DNA of 64,000 bases from Pectinophora gossypiella (GCF_024362695.1 NC_065425.1:9243001-9307000); one strand, 5' to 3'; positions 52,136 to 63,045 are shown, counted from the first letter of the stretch. The notes: generated by a model not told the origin, from the sequence alone. Translations and numbers: made by a program.

Positions 52136-52765
52136 TTGTGCTGTCCTAAGTGCCCTAACACCTGCACTATTAAAGACCTTTACGAAGCCACTGACAATGC
52201 CGTAAGCGTGGCCAATTATTGGTCAGCAAAAATTTAGTATCGATCGCCATCGACTCGCAAAGAAGAAGAATTCACTTCTTCCCCTATCAAAGTCGCAGAC
52301 GTCTTCATTTATTAACATTTACTGCATAGATTAGTCAAATCCGACAATAATAGTGCTACAAGTCTAATTAATTAACACTAAGCCAGCTTAGACCGTCTTG
52401 ACGACTCAGTTTATTGCTTCTCAAACCTTCTTCTTTTATTTTATTGTCAAAGATGTTCAAGGAAGCATTTTTCTTTGTTTGCAACCAAGAAGTTTTCTAT
52501 AATTTTTATTGACTTTTGATAATTTGAATTTGGTTTATGTGAATTAATTTAATGACATTTATTTAAATCTGTACAACAATTAATTTCATAATAGGACCTT
52601 TGTATTGACACTTTTATTATTAAATTTTATAAATTTTGCATGATTTATGTAATTTAAATGCACGGTAAACTATATTTTTTTTTGTAACATCTGTCACACT
52701 GCATTTATGGCAAATAAAGAATCTTATCTTATCTTAAGGTTTAGGCCGCCTTTTGCCCACCTTAG
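52136..52765. other. Unassigned AT-rich sequence
   Basis: A LINE-type tail at 52685-52738 (GGCAAATAAAGAATCTTATC). Otherwise nothing. Confidence 0.4.
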
Positions 52766-52770
52766 AATAA

Positions 52771-53064
52771 GTGGTCCTGTGGTTGAGCGTTGTGCTCACG
52801 AACCAGAGGAACCGGGTTCGAATCCCGGTGGGGACAGATCACTTTGTGATGTCTAGTTTTTTTGAAGTTACATTACAGGCTGATCACCTGATTGTCCGAA
52901 AGTAAGATGATCCGTGCTTAGGAAGGCACGTTAAGCTGTTGGTCCCGGTTACTACTTACCAATGTAAGTACGTAGTCGTTACATGAGCCATGTCAGGGGC
53001 CTTTGGCGGCTCAATTGATGGCTCAAGCTTGGTACTCCACCTCACAACCCACACGATAGAAGAA
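52771..53064 (+). mobile_element. SINE-B, nearly full length
   Basis: Starts GTGGTCCTGTGGTTGAGCGT, has the B box and tail, with a small deletion before GGTACTCCACC. Confidence 0.88.
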
Positions 53065-53555
53065 AAGACAAGCTGTTTTTTAAACTACCTCAACACAAAA
53101 CATAAAAACCACCCACTAGATAGCGGCGCGTTCATCGAACCCTAAAATAGGCCTACTTCATAAAACTAGCAAAGCATCGTAAACGTGTTCAGAGGCGTAT
53201 CACGCTCAATTTGGCTACCCTGTGTCGATCTGGGCGTGAACATTGAACACATGAACACGTGAACACAGAACACTATGATCACGACAGCAAGTAATTGCCC
53301 AATCGAAGGTTCCGTTACATTGAACATCAATGTTGCACGGTGTGCAACTGAAGTAATGGATTAATTATTAATTAAATTAATAATTTATTTTAATATTGTA
53401 TAAGTTATTGTAATTAAATTAATTATTTATTTTCTTATCTTCTCTTTTATTGTACTGTAAAATTGGAATAAATCTCTTTTGATTTTGATTTTATTTTAAT
53501 GATATACAATTTATTTTAATTAAATTAACAATTTATCAATGGATAAAAATATACT
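53065..53555. other. Unassigned; LINE-type tail at 53400-53500
   Basis: AATTGGAATAAATCTCTTTT then GATTTTGATTTTATTTT. Confidence 0.4.
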
Positions 53556-53557
53556 GG

Positions 53558-53645
53558 CTGTTAGTGACATCGTAACGAATACTGAGGGGGATGATTCAGA
53601 CCATGATTCTGAGTTCATAATCAAGTGGAATTTTTAGGCGGAAAA
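53558..53645 (+). mobile_element. MITE-3, left arm
   Basis: GTTAGTGACATCGTAACGAA to ATCAAGTGGAATTTTTAGGC. Confidence 0.65.
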
Positions 53646-53714
53646 TTCATGTAAAATAAAGATAATTTTATTTAGTTTTACTTTTAAGTGTAGAAGCGGA
53701 TAACTAAATAAACC

Positions 53715-53832
53715 TTTATGATCCAAACATGAATTCGGAAATAAATTTGACATTGGTTTAGGCCTGTGCTGCATTCGAACCTGCGACCTCAAAGCGAGAG
53801 GCAAGCGTTCTACCTTCGGGGCTACCACAGCT
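53715..53832 (-). mobile_element. SINE-D head fragment
   Basis: TGATCCAAACATGAATTCGG, GCATTCGAACCTGCGACCTC, GTTCTACC..GGGGCTACCAC. Confidence 0.75.
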
Positions 53833-53989
53833 GCAACTATGTATCATACTTAATAATCACTAAATCCAGTTGTATTTGCTGTCTGTACAACTATGTCCTA
53901 AACGCGAATAGGCGTATGCATTGAGCATACGCTATAACTGACAAGTTAAAAAAAGAAGCGAAATTGTATCTTTGGTAAGTATAGAAGCG

Positions 53990-54077
53990 GGTGAGAGCCG
54001 TCACACTCCCCATTTGTCTGGCCAAGTAGTTAATGCTTTTTGCGGCAAATCTAATATTATAAGTCACATAAAAAAGG
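53990..54077 (+). repeat. Rep-F 3' fragment
   Basis: GGTGAGAGCCGTCACACTCC to ATTATAAGTCACATAAAAAA. Confidence 0.6.
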
Positions 54078-54092
54078 AATGTAGAAAAGTAC

Positions 54093-54155
54093 CTATATAG
54101 ATGGTTGATTGAGGGGAGGCCTTTGCTCAGCAGTGGGACGTATTAGGTTATTTAT
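54093..54155 (+). mobile_element. SINE-A tail fragment
   Basis: GGTTGATTGAGGGGAGGCCT then CAGCAGTGGGACGTATTAGG. Confidence 0.72.
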
Positions 54156-54179
54156 GAGTATTAAATAAGTACGTTAAAG

Positions 54180-54245
54180 TAATACAACGCCTTTTTTTTT
54201 GTTTTTGGTGAACGTAGCCTAGAAAGTCCATCATTAGGGTAGTCG
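54180..54245. mobile_element. MITE-6 right end scrap
   Basis: CAACGCC, TTTTGGTGAACGTAGCCTAG and AAAGTCCATCATTAGG. Confidence 0.5.
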
Positions 54246-54309
54246 GAGTTACGAGCATCGAACGACGACGCTTGTAAGGGGTCCTGTTTACATTTCGGTA
54301 CGGAACCAT

Positions 54310-54603
54310 CATCATCACCAGTCCATTGACGTCCCCACTGCTGGGGCACGGGCCTTCCCTATGGCTGGATAGGGAGATCGGGCCTTAAACCACCACGCGG
54401 GCCCAGTGCGGATTGATGGTTATTAACGACTGCTAATGCAGCCGGGACCAACGGCTTAACGTGCCTTCCGAAGCACGGAGGAGCTCGAGATGTAAACTTT
54501 TTTTTGTGGTCACCCATCCTATGACCGGCCTTTGCGAAAGTTGCTTAACTTCAACAATCGCAGACCGAGCGCGTTTACCGCTGCGCCATCGAGCTCCTCA
54601 ACC
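54310..54603 (-). mobile_element. SINE-C, full length
   Basis: Flanked by ACGGAACCAT (54300-54309, 54604-54613). Complete head including CGAGCTCCTC at the 5' end complement. Confidence 0.94.
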
Positions 54604-54611
54604 ACGGAACC

Positions 54612-54722
54612 ATAATATTATTATTATTATTATTATTAGCCTATATGATCCCACTGCTGAGCAAAGGCCTCCCCCATATTCTTCCAAGTATCCCGGTTCT
54701 GTGCGAGCTCCATCCAGTCTAA
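54612..54722 (-). mobile_element. LINE-5-like (RTE) ORF end
   Basis: The minus strand encodes DWMELAQNRDTWKNMGEAFA then QQWDHIG and stop, followed by (TAA)n. Confidence 0.75.
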
Positions 54723-54954
54723 CCATAATAAAAAACTATAATATTTCCTTTTTATAAAAAGCACCTTGTGTCGTCAAGTTACGTCGAAAACTAATAACAG
54801 ACTTTGTAACAAGCAATAAATACTGACAAATAAACAAAAATGCGAGTTACATCACTATCTAGTGACATCGGACAATTCTTAAAAAAAAAACAACCTTCGC
54901 GTGAACCGATCAGGTAAATAAGGACTCGAGCAGACGACCGACTAAGGAATAAAT

Positions 54955-55062
54955 ACATACATACATAAACTCACGCCCCGAAGTTCCCCCAAGGGGTGGG
55001 CAGAGCCACAAATAATCAGAACACTATTTGCAGCCACTTTTGATACATAGTCCTAAGATGGA
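54955..55062 (+). repeat. Rep-I copy
   Basis: ATACATAAACTCACGCCCCG to GATACATAGTCCTAAGATGG. Confidence 0.62.
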
Positions 55063-55375
55063 TAATGATGAACCGTATCGTGATAGGGCCTATCGCCTAT
55101 ATAGATTCAACATTTTTGGTAGGACGCTTTCCCTTTGTCGGGTTTTACGACATCCACGGGAGGAGAGGCAGCAGAACACATTCTATGTTGTTTCTTTACT
55201 CCCAGTTCAGCAAAGGAATAAATAAATCCTAGATTAACTCTTTCGCGGACAGATACCATGGATCATTGATGGTTCATAATAGGTAGTATGACACCTTGGC
55301 CTCGGAACGTCTGTAGACGTTCTGTCCTTGAAAATGTTAACACAACGGTCACAATCACTATACACTTACTGATTA
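55063..55375. other. Unassigned sequence, perhaps Rep-I continuation
   Basis: GATGAACCGTATCGTGATAG resembles text after Rep-I at 11450. Confidence 0.35.
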
Positions 55376-55378
55376 CAG

Positions 55379-55752
55379 TGGTGCTGATACCTGTACACAC
55401 CATCTAATTTTATTTTAAGTTATACCTGTCATTTTCTTATCCGCTGAAAAAGAAAGGGACGGTTAATCGACAGGCATAAAATTTATGGAACACACGTCAA
55501 TTTTATCCAGACATTAAAAATCTCCTTCTGAAATTGTATATCGGCCAATAACCCGACAGAATTAGATTGCCAGCACACGTCAAACGGGTTGTATATGAAC
55601 GAGATGCCTATTTTATTCGCCCGGGTTATTCATTCATTGTAAAATCAACTGTTGTTATTGTCAATCACCCGTTCCTTTTCTTTTCGGCGAATAATAAAAT
55701 GACAGGTATAACTTAAAATAAAGTTAGGAGGTATATGCAGGAATCGGGGCTA
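55379..55752. mobile_element. MITE-5, inverted, full length
   Basis: Starts TGGTGCTGATACCTG and ends CAGGAATCGGGGCTA, the family ends exchanged. Confidence 0.77.
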
Positions 55753-55759
55753 ACATAAA

Positions 55760-55941
55760 AAAACATAAACAGCCTGTACACGTCAGCAGTGGGATGCCCA
55801 GCAGTGGCCTAAGCCTCCCCTCAATTAACCGGAAGGTATGGAGCATACTCCACCACGCTGCTCCACTGCGGGTTGGTGGAGGTGTTTGGGCTAGTTGCCC
55901 GGAACCAACGGCTTAGCGTGCCTTCCGAAGCGCGGAATCAT
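55760..55941 (-). mobile_element. SINE-A, head missing
   Basis: GCCCAGCAGTGGCCTAAGCC to GAAGCGCGGAATCATG; a short duplicated CAGCAGTGGGATG precedes it. Confidence 0.82.
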
Positions 55942-56327
55942 GTACTAATTTATCTAGGGGTCTATAATTTAAAAAAAATAAACGTCGACTGCTCTGAAAC
56001 CGTCCGTTTGTTCAGCCCCTTAGTCTAACCTGCCCATATTAGGTCTAGACCAGTCGAGTCTAGGACGTCCGCAGCTGCTACAGGTGTACCAACTTTATTA
56101 CCTAACAACCAGTTAGGTCTAAACACACGTTTCTATTCTAGATGATGTCAAAATTACGGGCGAAAATAAGGTAAGGTTTCTTTTTGTTTCGCGTAGTAAA
56201 GTTTATTTACCTACTGTTATTAATAATTATTTGGATCAATTATTATGAAATAAATGCAACGTGTTTGGCTGTTAGAACGGAAGTAAGCAAAATTCATTTT
56301 TAAAGACATAGACAAATAATCATAAAA
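55942..56327. other. Unassigned sequence
   Basis: No feature seen. Confidence 0.4.
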
Positions 56328-56336
56328 TATATAGAT

Positions 56337-56630
56337 CATCATAATCATCAGCCCATTAACGTCCCCACTGTTGGGGCATGGGCCTTCCCTATGGATGGAT
56401 AGGGAGATCGGGCCTTATACCATCACGCGGGCCCAGTGCGGATTAATGGTTATTAACGACTGCTAATGCAACCCGGACCAACGGCTTAACGTGCCTTCCG
56501 AAGCACGGAGAAGTACGAGATGAAAACCTTTTTTTTGTGTGGTCACCCATCCTATGACCGGCCTTTGCGAAAGTTGCTTAACTTCAACAATCGCAGACCG
56601 AGCGCGTTTACCGCTGCGCCACCGAGCTCC
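56337..56630 (-). mobile_element. SINE-C, full length
   Basis: Flanked by TATATAGAT (56328-56336, 56631-56639). Confidence 0.93.
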
Positions 56631-56639
56631 TATATAGAT

Positions 56640-56745
56640 AAGTAGATAAAATACTTTATTAAGCACAATGGACACAAAATACAGAGATAAGGACAACATA
56701 TACAGAAAAGCACAACAGGCGGCCTTATTGCTCATGCAGCAATTA
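56640..56745 (-). repeat. LINE-type 3' tail
   Basis: ATAAAATACTTTATTAAGCA and AACAGGCGGCCTTATTGCTC resemble Rep-J but are diverged. Confidence 0.5.
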
Positions 56746-56934
56746 CTACACTACTACAATTATATACTATGAATCCTTACTTTTTTATTATGCCAGTTGA
56801 TAATAATAAGAATAATAAATAATACCCACTTTAGTATGAAAATTAAAGTTTTGGATAGGTATTATTAAACGGGTACTTTGATAAAGTTATAACATTATTA
56901 AATATTGGGTTCTTGTACTTTGGTACCTCATCAT

Positions 56935-57005
56935 CATCAATTTAAGACCCACGCTCTTGTCGGTGTAGCATTTTCCATTCCAGTCTATCAAAGGCTAATT
57001 CGTAC
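56935..57005 (-). mobile_element. LINE-2 3' fragment
   Basis: AAGACCCACGCTCTTGTCGG to CAGTCTATCAAAGGCTAATT. Confidence 0.75.
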
Positions 57006-57310
57006 TTACTTTACTTTGGTACCTACCTACTGAAAAAAATAATAATAAAAATGTTCATTTAGGTGGGTTCTTCGAAGGCTACTGGGAAGTATCAACAACA
57101 CCGAGCAATGGGATTATCTGTGTTTCTTTACAGATAAACCTCATTGCCCATTGCACTCTTATCCTGCCTGATTTTATTCGTAAGTATTTTGACAGAACGA
57201 CTTATTGGGCTCAAATATTAGCACCAACCGACAAAACGACGCAATTATATCGTCAGAATCGATATAACTACCGCGACTTTTATCACGTTTCGCTTGTTAG
57301 AGCTATTGAA
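57006..57310. other. Unassigned sequence
   Basis: No feature seen. Confidence 0.4.
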
Positions 57311-57313
57311 CGA

Positions 57314-57410
57314 TTTACATACATACATACATACATAAACTCACGCCCGTAATCCCTAATGGGGTGGGCAGAGCCACAAGTAATCAAAGACAACTTGCAG
57401 CCACTACTAC
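57314..57410 (+). repeat. Rep-I copy
   Basis: (ACAT)n then AAACTCACGCCCGTAATCCC and GACAACTTGCAGCCACTAC. Confidence 0.65.
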
Positions 57411-57660
57411 TACCACTTACTATTGAACGATTTAAATTACAAGAAACCTAAAAGAAGTTATTATCTGACGTTATAATGTATATCTTTAGCAACAAAAAAC
57501 TTAATAACATAACATTGCGCCCCAAAACCCGGTGGAACGAATTGCAATATAAATAACATATAATTTAAGTCGTGCAAACCATGACCTATCATAAGCGTAC
57601 ACAAAAAACGATGTCAATGTACCACTCGACACACCCAGGGTGGCTGATTCAGATGTTGGC
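57411..57660. other. Unassigned sequence
   Basis: No feature seen. Confidence 0.4.
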
Positions 57661-57665
57661 AGCAG

Positions 57666-57812
57666 TGCAGCCATGAGCAATATAATGTACCCACTTTAGG
57701 ACTCTGTCGCACTAACATATTTGACATTTAGTGAGACTTACAGTTCAATTTGTCAAATAAGTTAATGTGATATGGTACCGAAGTGTATACATATTAATGC
57801 TCGTGACCGTAC
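57666..57812 (+). mobile_element. MITE-2, full length
   Basis: CAGCCATGAGCAATATAATG to AATGCTCGTGACCGTA. Confidence 0.77.
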
Positions 57813-57859
57813 AGTGAGTACCAATATCATATATCCACTTTTAAACCCAATCACACTAA

Positions 57860-57990
57860 GGGTGGTATTGATGAACTAATCTCAGCTTCGAGACTGCTCT
57901 CAGGATCATGTCAATGTGACAGTTCTCATATAAAAACAAGACATGATCTTGAGGGCAGTCTCAGCTGAGATTCGTTTATTAATACCACCC
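57860..57990. mobile_element. MITE-7, copy 1 (PIF/Harbinger-like)
   Basis: GGGTGGTATT..TCTCAGC at the left and its complement AATACCACCC at the right. The arms carry GATCATGTC and CATGATCTTGAGGGCAGT. It lies opposite in direction to copy 2 at 58116. Confidence 0.7.
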
Positions 57991-57999
57991 ACACACGGT

Positions 58000-58070
58000 T
58001 CATTCTCACGCTCTTGTCGTTGTACTGCCCTATTATTCCCTAAATCAGTAGCATGGAGAATGAACCTTTA
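58000..58070 (-). mobile_element. Fragment of the SINE-like element with LINE-2 tail
   Basis: CTCACGCTCTTGTCGTTGTA and CCCTAAATCAGTAGCATGGA. Confidence 0.5.
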
Positions 58071-58115
58071 GGTATAGGAAATAAAATATCTTAAAAACGA
58101 ATGTGAAATATCTTA

Positions 58116-58253
58116 GGGTGGTATTAATAAACGAATCTCAGCTGAGACTGCCCTTAAGATCATGGTCAAGTCTCTGTTTTTATATGAGAACTGTCACATT
58201 GACATGATCTTGAGGGCAGTTTCGAAGCTTAGATTAGTTTATTAATACCACCC
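58116..58253. mobile_element. MITE-7, copy 2
   Basis: Same ends as copy 1, flanked by TTA on both sides, which fits PIF/Harbinger 3-bp duplications. Confidence 0.73.
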
Positions 58254-58319
58254 TTACAACATTAAGCGAAAATATCAGATTTATTCCATATTTGAATGAT
58301 TGGCGACGTAACACACACG

Positions 58320-58320
<1 letters not shown>

Positions 58321-58351
<31 letters not shown>

Positions 58352-58377
58352 CTGTGTGTGCGTGCGTGCGTGTGTGA
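58321..58377. repeat. (TG)n microsatellite, interrupted
   Basis: TG units with CGTG variants near the right end. Confidence 0.95.
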
Positions 58378-59280
58378 GTAAATGTAATGATTTTCATTAA
58401 GGGTTACGTAAGCAAGTTTATGTATGAATGTTAATTTTTTAAAGCAGTAAGTACTAAGTGGTCGGTGTTACCAGAATCAGCATTAACCGCACACATGTGA
58501 GATGGGAACGGGATTTTAGTCGCTTGCGCATGTGTGTCTCACATGTTATTACATGATCGGATATGTTTAAAGATATATAGTTTTTTGGGTTTCATCTGAC
58601 ACGTAATATTTGATAAATATATTTTCAAAACAACACACGCCAATTCGCGAATCTTTTTACCGCGATGACATGGCAAATTCCAAAGGATATGTCGACATCG
58701 ACCCGTCGATAAAATGGGAAATAAAAGATAAATATTGACAGATGTGCATCTCGTGTGCGCCAAAGCGGTGTAAGTACCAAAACGCAAGTTTTTGGTGCAT
58801 GAACGACCAAGGCCAACCTCCTCAGCTCAGTCATACAGTCTTACTTCCCTTTGTCTCTTAAGTGCCAATTTAACTATAAATAAAACTTAATTTATTTCTT
58901 TGTGCATACATTCGCCAATTTTGCATTTAAACTTGTGTAAGTAAGACATATTAAAAGTACTTTCTTTTTGACCATTACATACCTATATTTCTACATTAGA
59001 TCAGAATTATAGGTTATATCATAAATAACTCGTCTGTTCGTGGTGTCTCCTTACCCCAATGGGAAACAGACGTGATATTAAGTGACCGTCAAGAGTCATG
59101 TAATAAGCAGTAATATAAATTTTAATAAAAAGAGTAGATTTGACTATTTTTCTTTCTTAAATGTTAACTAAGTACTTTATTCAAGCGTAACGAATCGCTT
59201 TTGTCAGCAACATAACTAACATGATCTACAAGACACACCTATTTTTATAAGTCGGTTGAGATCTAAGGTGCAGCATTTGT
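58378..59280. other. Unassigned AT-rich sequence
   Basis: A LINE-6-like scrap at 59041-59072 (TTACCCCAATGGGAAACAGA). Nothing else. Confidence 0.4.
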
Positions 59281-59395
59281 TCGCGTCACGTCATCACAAA
59301 ATGCTCGGAACGAATCCTGCGCCCGAGTTTGCCGCGCATTGAAATTGCACTCTCGCACAACGCGGCAAAACGATGTAACTTACATTTTTGTAATT
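59281..59395. other. Short CpG-rich unique block
   Basis: TCGCGTCACGTCATCAC and GTTTGCCGCGCATTG in AT-rich flanks. A promoter or exon is possible but no splice or reading-frame support was found. Confidence 0.2.
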
Positions 59396-59424
59396 TTAAA
59401 GGCTGGGATTTGAAATAGAGTTTT

Positions 59425-59975
59425 ATTCTTCTTGTAGCGTCTCTTAATTACTGGAGGTTGGCGATCAAGTCATGGAATGTGTGCTTGTCCCTGGTCATAC
59501 GGAATAGCTCTTCGACCATCGCCACCTTCGTCCACTTCAGGATGTAGTCTAACCATGTCATCCTCGGCCTTCCCAAGCATCTACGACCCATCTTCTTCTT
59601 CTATCGTGTGGATTGTGAGGTGAATTACCAACCTCATCAACCCTGGTGTCAGGGTTACTATTGGGCCGCCAAAGGCCCCTGACATGGTTCATGTAACGAC
59701 TACTTACTTACATCAGTAAGTAGTAACCCTGACCAACGGCTTAACGCCGAAGCACGGATCATCTTACTTTTTGGACAATCGGGTGATTAGCCTGTAATGT
59801 CCTAACCAAACTAGGGATCACAAAGTGATTTTTATGATATGTCCCTACCGGGATTCGAACCCGGGACCTCTGGATCGTGAGCCCAATGCTCAACCACTGG
59901 ACCACCGAGGCCGTCATCTACGACCCATGTTTTTTCCCGACAATAGAACTCAATATAGTGTAGGCAATGAAGCAA
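59425..59975 (-). mobile_element. LINE-9 ORF C-terminus, interrupted by SINE-B
   Basis: The minus strand has GRRCLGRPRMTWLDYILKWT, then ELFRMTRDKHTFHDLIANLQ and stop. The GRR-x-x-W / ELFR / IANL pattern is typical of insect non-LTR reverse-transcriptase C-termini. A SINE-B splits it at 59591/59915. Confidence 0.75.
59592..59914 (-). mobile_element. SINE-B, full length, with 14-bp target duplication
   Basis: Flanked by CATCTACGACCCAT (59578-59591, 59915-59928), the longest duplication in the window. Lacks about 15 bp around TGCCTTC. Confidence 0.95.
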
Positions 59976-60227
59976 TTTTTGTATGAAGACCCCAACATTA
60001 AATTCTCAGTCGCCAGATTTTGCTACGCTGTTAGTATTAGGTGAAACTTAAATAAAAAAAATTAAAAAAAAAATTATACCTAAAAGTACAAATACCTTAA
60101 TATTTTGGGCCGAATAATTTCTCAGTCCAATATTATATTATACCAACTTGTTTCAGAAGTTACGTTAACGAATTTTAGTAAAGTTTTTGGACGTCTTTGG
60201 TGTATAAAATAGCTCCTGGTTAAACTC
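59976..60227. other. Unassigned sequence
   Basis: No feature seen. Confidence 0.4.
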
Positions 60228-60310
60228 GCTCGAGCTGGTACCCAGTTCATCTTGCGATAGATGTACCTTTGACATGCCTAATCGGGAATTATTAGTCATG
60301 AGCTAATGTT
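60228..60310 (+). repeat. Rep-H copy, diverged
   Basis: GTACCCAGTTCATCTTGCGA then CCTAATCGGGAATTATTAGT. Confidence 0.55.
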
Positions 60311-60572
60311 ATAAAACAAAGGACTTTTATTTCAATTGTCTCAATAATCTCATTTTTTCTTTCTTTCTTTCAAATGGCTGGCGATTTTTTACCTTTTTTA
60401 TGAGACGGGATGTGCACCAGACAAATTGTTATCATGAATGTCGAGCATTAGAACATTGATGACTTTTCTTCATAATTCCACACTTTTGTCGCGTTTTTGT
60501 TTTTCTTTTTATACTCTTATCTTCTCTCAATAAAAGTTACATCATTTCCCCAACCGCTCCTCGTCACATCAG

Positions 60573-60690
60573 GCAGCGCAGGCGGCGAATTCGTCGCGGC
60601 CTTGACGGCGCAGCGGCCGACGACTCCCGCGCACGATTTTATTCGCGAAAATAATGCTCAGGACTACGCGACAAAGAAATGTTTTGAGGT
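60573..60690 (+). other. Candidate coding exon, unrecognised product
   Basis: A pyrimidine-rich stretch ends in CACATCAG at 60572. The following frame has GC-rich third positions and contains TTPAHDFIRENNAQDYATKK. A weak donor GAG|GTGTGG lies at about 60690; otherwise the frame ends in TAA at 60701-60703. Base composition is unlike the flanks. Function unknown. Confidence 0.3.
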
Positions 60691-60703
60691 GTGGAATGTT
60701 TAA

Positions 60704-61765
60704 GTTATGATGAGTTGGGTTAGGTTAGGGTCAGGATTTCGCGCTGGTGTTTTTTTTTTTTGAAGATGTAATGTTGTTGTCGTAATGTTAAAGATAATGT
60801 TAGCACTGATCAATTTAAAAACGCGTTATGTTTTAATTTAAATCTTTTTTATTTTGATTAATTGATCGATATTATAGGTATCTGTTTTTTGAGATTGAGT
60901 GTACTTTTATAAGATAATATATTCCTATTAAATACAATACTCACATAGGTAATTATTGATTATAATTATAATAACAATTCGTATTTTTTATATTTTGTAA
61001 ATATTGTATTGCGTATATAAATTGCCCAAACAAGCCATAGAAGCGCAGCGGCCATTTTCTATAAAATAAAATTGCAATAAATAAAACTAAAAAAGTTAGC
61101 ATCCAAACTGACTCCACACTGAAGGTCATTGGCCTTAGAAGCGTCATTCTTATATCGGCCGCATTTTGGCTGAACGAAACAGGGGAACTAACCCTATCTC
61201 TCTCCCTCTTACATAGAGCCCTATTCATTTTCGTGTGCGTGATGAATACCGATTATCTCATTCACCGCGTTCGCTTTTTGAAATTTTCACCGTAGTGTGC
61301 GTTGCTTCCATGTGTGTGTCACAAAAATTATCTGTTTTGCGCTTTGTATACTAAATTGGAATTGAATGCGCGTTTTGAAATGTCATATCATGAATTTTTA
61401 TTGCATTTAAATTCTGAGAATACTGGCCGGTAAAGGCAATTCTAATGGCATTTTTCAACGAGCAAGTTTTATGTAACGGTTATTTATTTTTCGATGCACC
61501 ACGTTGAGGTAGGTTGCGGATATTAAACTTGTTTGTGTGCGTCGGCGCATATGTGTTTCGGTATTCTAATTTGGAACCGGATTTGGCTGGTATTTTTGTT
61601 TCATTTTGCAAGTTTTGTAATGGTTGTTTGAATTCAGCTATATATACTTGTCCAACAACATTATATCAAGCACTTCGCTGCTCTTGTATTATCTACAGAC
61701 CTTGCTAGCTTTGCTGTTAATTTACTGTTCTTTTGCTTTACATTTTACGGTCAAATATTGAGTGT
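60704..61765. other. Unassigned AT-rich sequence
   Basis: No repeat of the window's families. Possible host intron or intergenic DNA. Confidence 0.45.
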
Positions 61766-61769
61766 CATC

Positions 61770-61975
61770 TGGATAAATGTACAAAAGTTCAGTCACTGAG
61801 CCCAGCTAATTATTTGTAAACAGTGGTGAAGTTATGAACCATTAGTTGTCAAACCTAATTGTAAAATTTATGTTTTTGTAGGTGTTTTTGGTCTATTATA
61901 GAGACGACATGTAACCAGGAGGTCTTAAGTGCAACCAGTAAAAAGAAACTGATTGGACTTTTGCAGCTTATTGTA
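61770..61975 (+). mobile_element. MITE-8, uninterrupted
   Basis: ACAAAAGTTCAGTCACTGAG at the left. AAGAAACTGATTGGACTTTTG at the right is an imperfect inverted match. Reference for the copy split at 5406-6305. Confidence 0.75.
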
Positions 61976-62270
61976 TAATCAGTTACGTCAAAAACATCAA
62001 ACGTTATACAAAGTTAGACGATAAGCTATAGATGGCGGTTGGTGTAAAGCATTAGTCATATAGGTAGTAGCTTGTAAATCCTTGCCTCTCTGAATGTACA
62101 CCGTGTCAACTAGAAGTCCATTGATGATTAAGTACTAGCATGCGTCAATATCCGTAACAGTTTACGTGCCTTCTCCACTACAGCGTTCGATAAGATGATC
62201 ACCGTATCACTGAAACTCCTGCTTAGTTTGTAACAACATAAGCTCACCAATTTGAGGCAGTCAGAGGTAC
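61976..62270. other. Unassigned sequence
   Basis: No feature seen. Confidence 0.4.
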
Positions 62271-62277
62271 GGTCACG

Positions 62278-62413
62278 AGCATTAATATGTGTACACTTTG
62301 GTACCATGTCACATTAACTTTTTTGACAAATTGAACTGTAAGTCTCACTAAATGTCAAATATGTTAGTGCGACAGAGTCCTAAAGTAGGTACATTATATT
62401 GCTCATGACTGTA
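62278..62413 (-). mobile_element. MITE-2, full length
   Basis: TACGGTCACGAGCATTAATA to TTGCTCATGACTGTAC. A Rep-H end (CAAGATGAACTAAGTACCCA) follows at 62420. Confidence 0.78.
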
Positions 62414-62462
62414 CATCCATTTCAAGATGAACTAAGTACCCATACCTCACCGAGCTTTCTAT

Positions 62463-62984
62463 TAAACTAACTATGATGGCAAAAAATATTTAAAAATATC
62501 AAGTTATTTAATTAAAAAGTATTGTAGATTTGCCTCAGATTCACTACTTGGTTAGACAATCGGATCGCCTTAAAGAATCTATCTTAATAAAATATTGTTC
62601 AAAACGATTAAACTCTTGACAAAAATTATCGCCTCATCTCTAAATGCTAATTCTCCCAATCTAAACTCGGATGGCTAGTTCTGAAAATCTATCATTAAAT
62701 CAGCTGGACCGGTTTAGCGGGTCTGGACACCGCAACCAGGGTTTTTGCAGCGGCAGGTGACAGGATACGCACTCGTCTTATTGTGGCCACCGGTCGCCAA
62801 CCCTGTGTGAACCGATTATTATTGCCATTCTGATTTTTATGTGCGATTTGTCTAGGAGTTTGAAATATGTAGATTACGCTACAAGGTTAGTACTCATATC
62901 ATAATCGCGATTATCATTATAATTTATCTGGGGTTGTACGTGATAGCAAAGACATATTTTTAATCCGTTCATTGTTTTTTTTAG
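62463..62984. other. Unassigned sequence
   Basis: A GC-richer stretch at 62705-62810 with no similarity inside the window. Confidence 0.4.
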
Positions 62985-63045
62985 GTCTGCCGTAAATGAC
63001 ACTAACTACTTGACCGGACAAATGGGGAGCGCTGAGGGCTCTTAC
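62985..63045 (-). repeat. Rep-F fragment
   Basis: AACTACTTGACCGGACAAAT then GGGGAGCGCTGAGGGCTCT. Confidence 0.6.

Noticed and set aside
60710..60735. Insect telomeric repeat (TTAGG)n
   Set aside because: Only two units are present; chance level.
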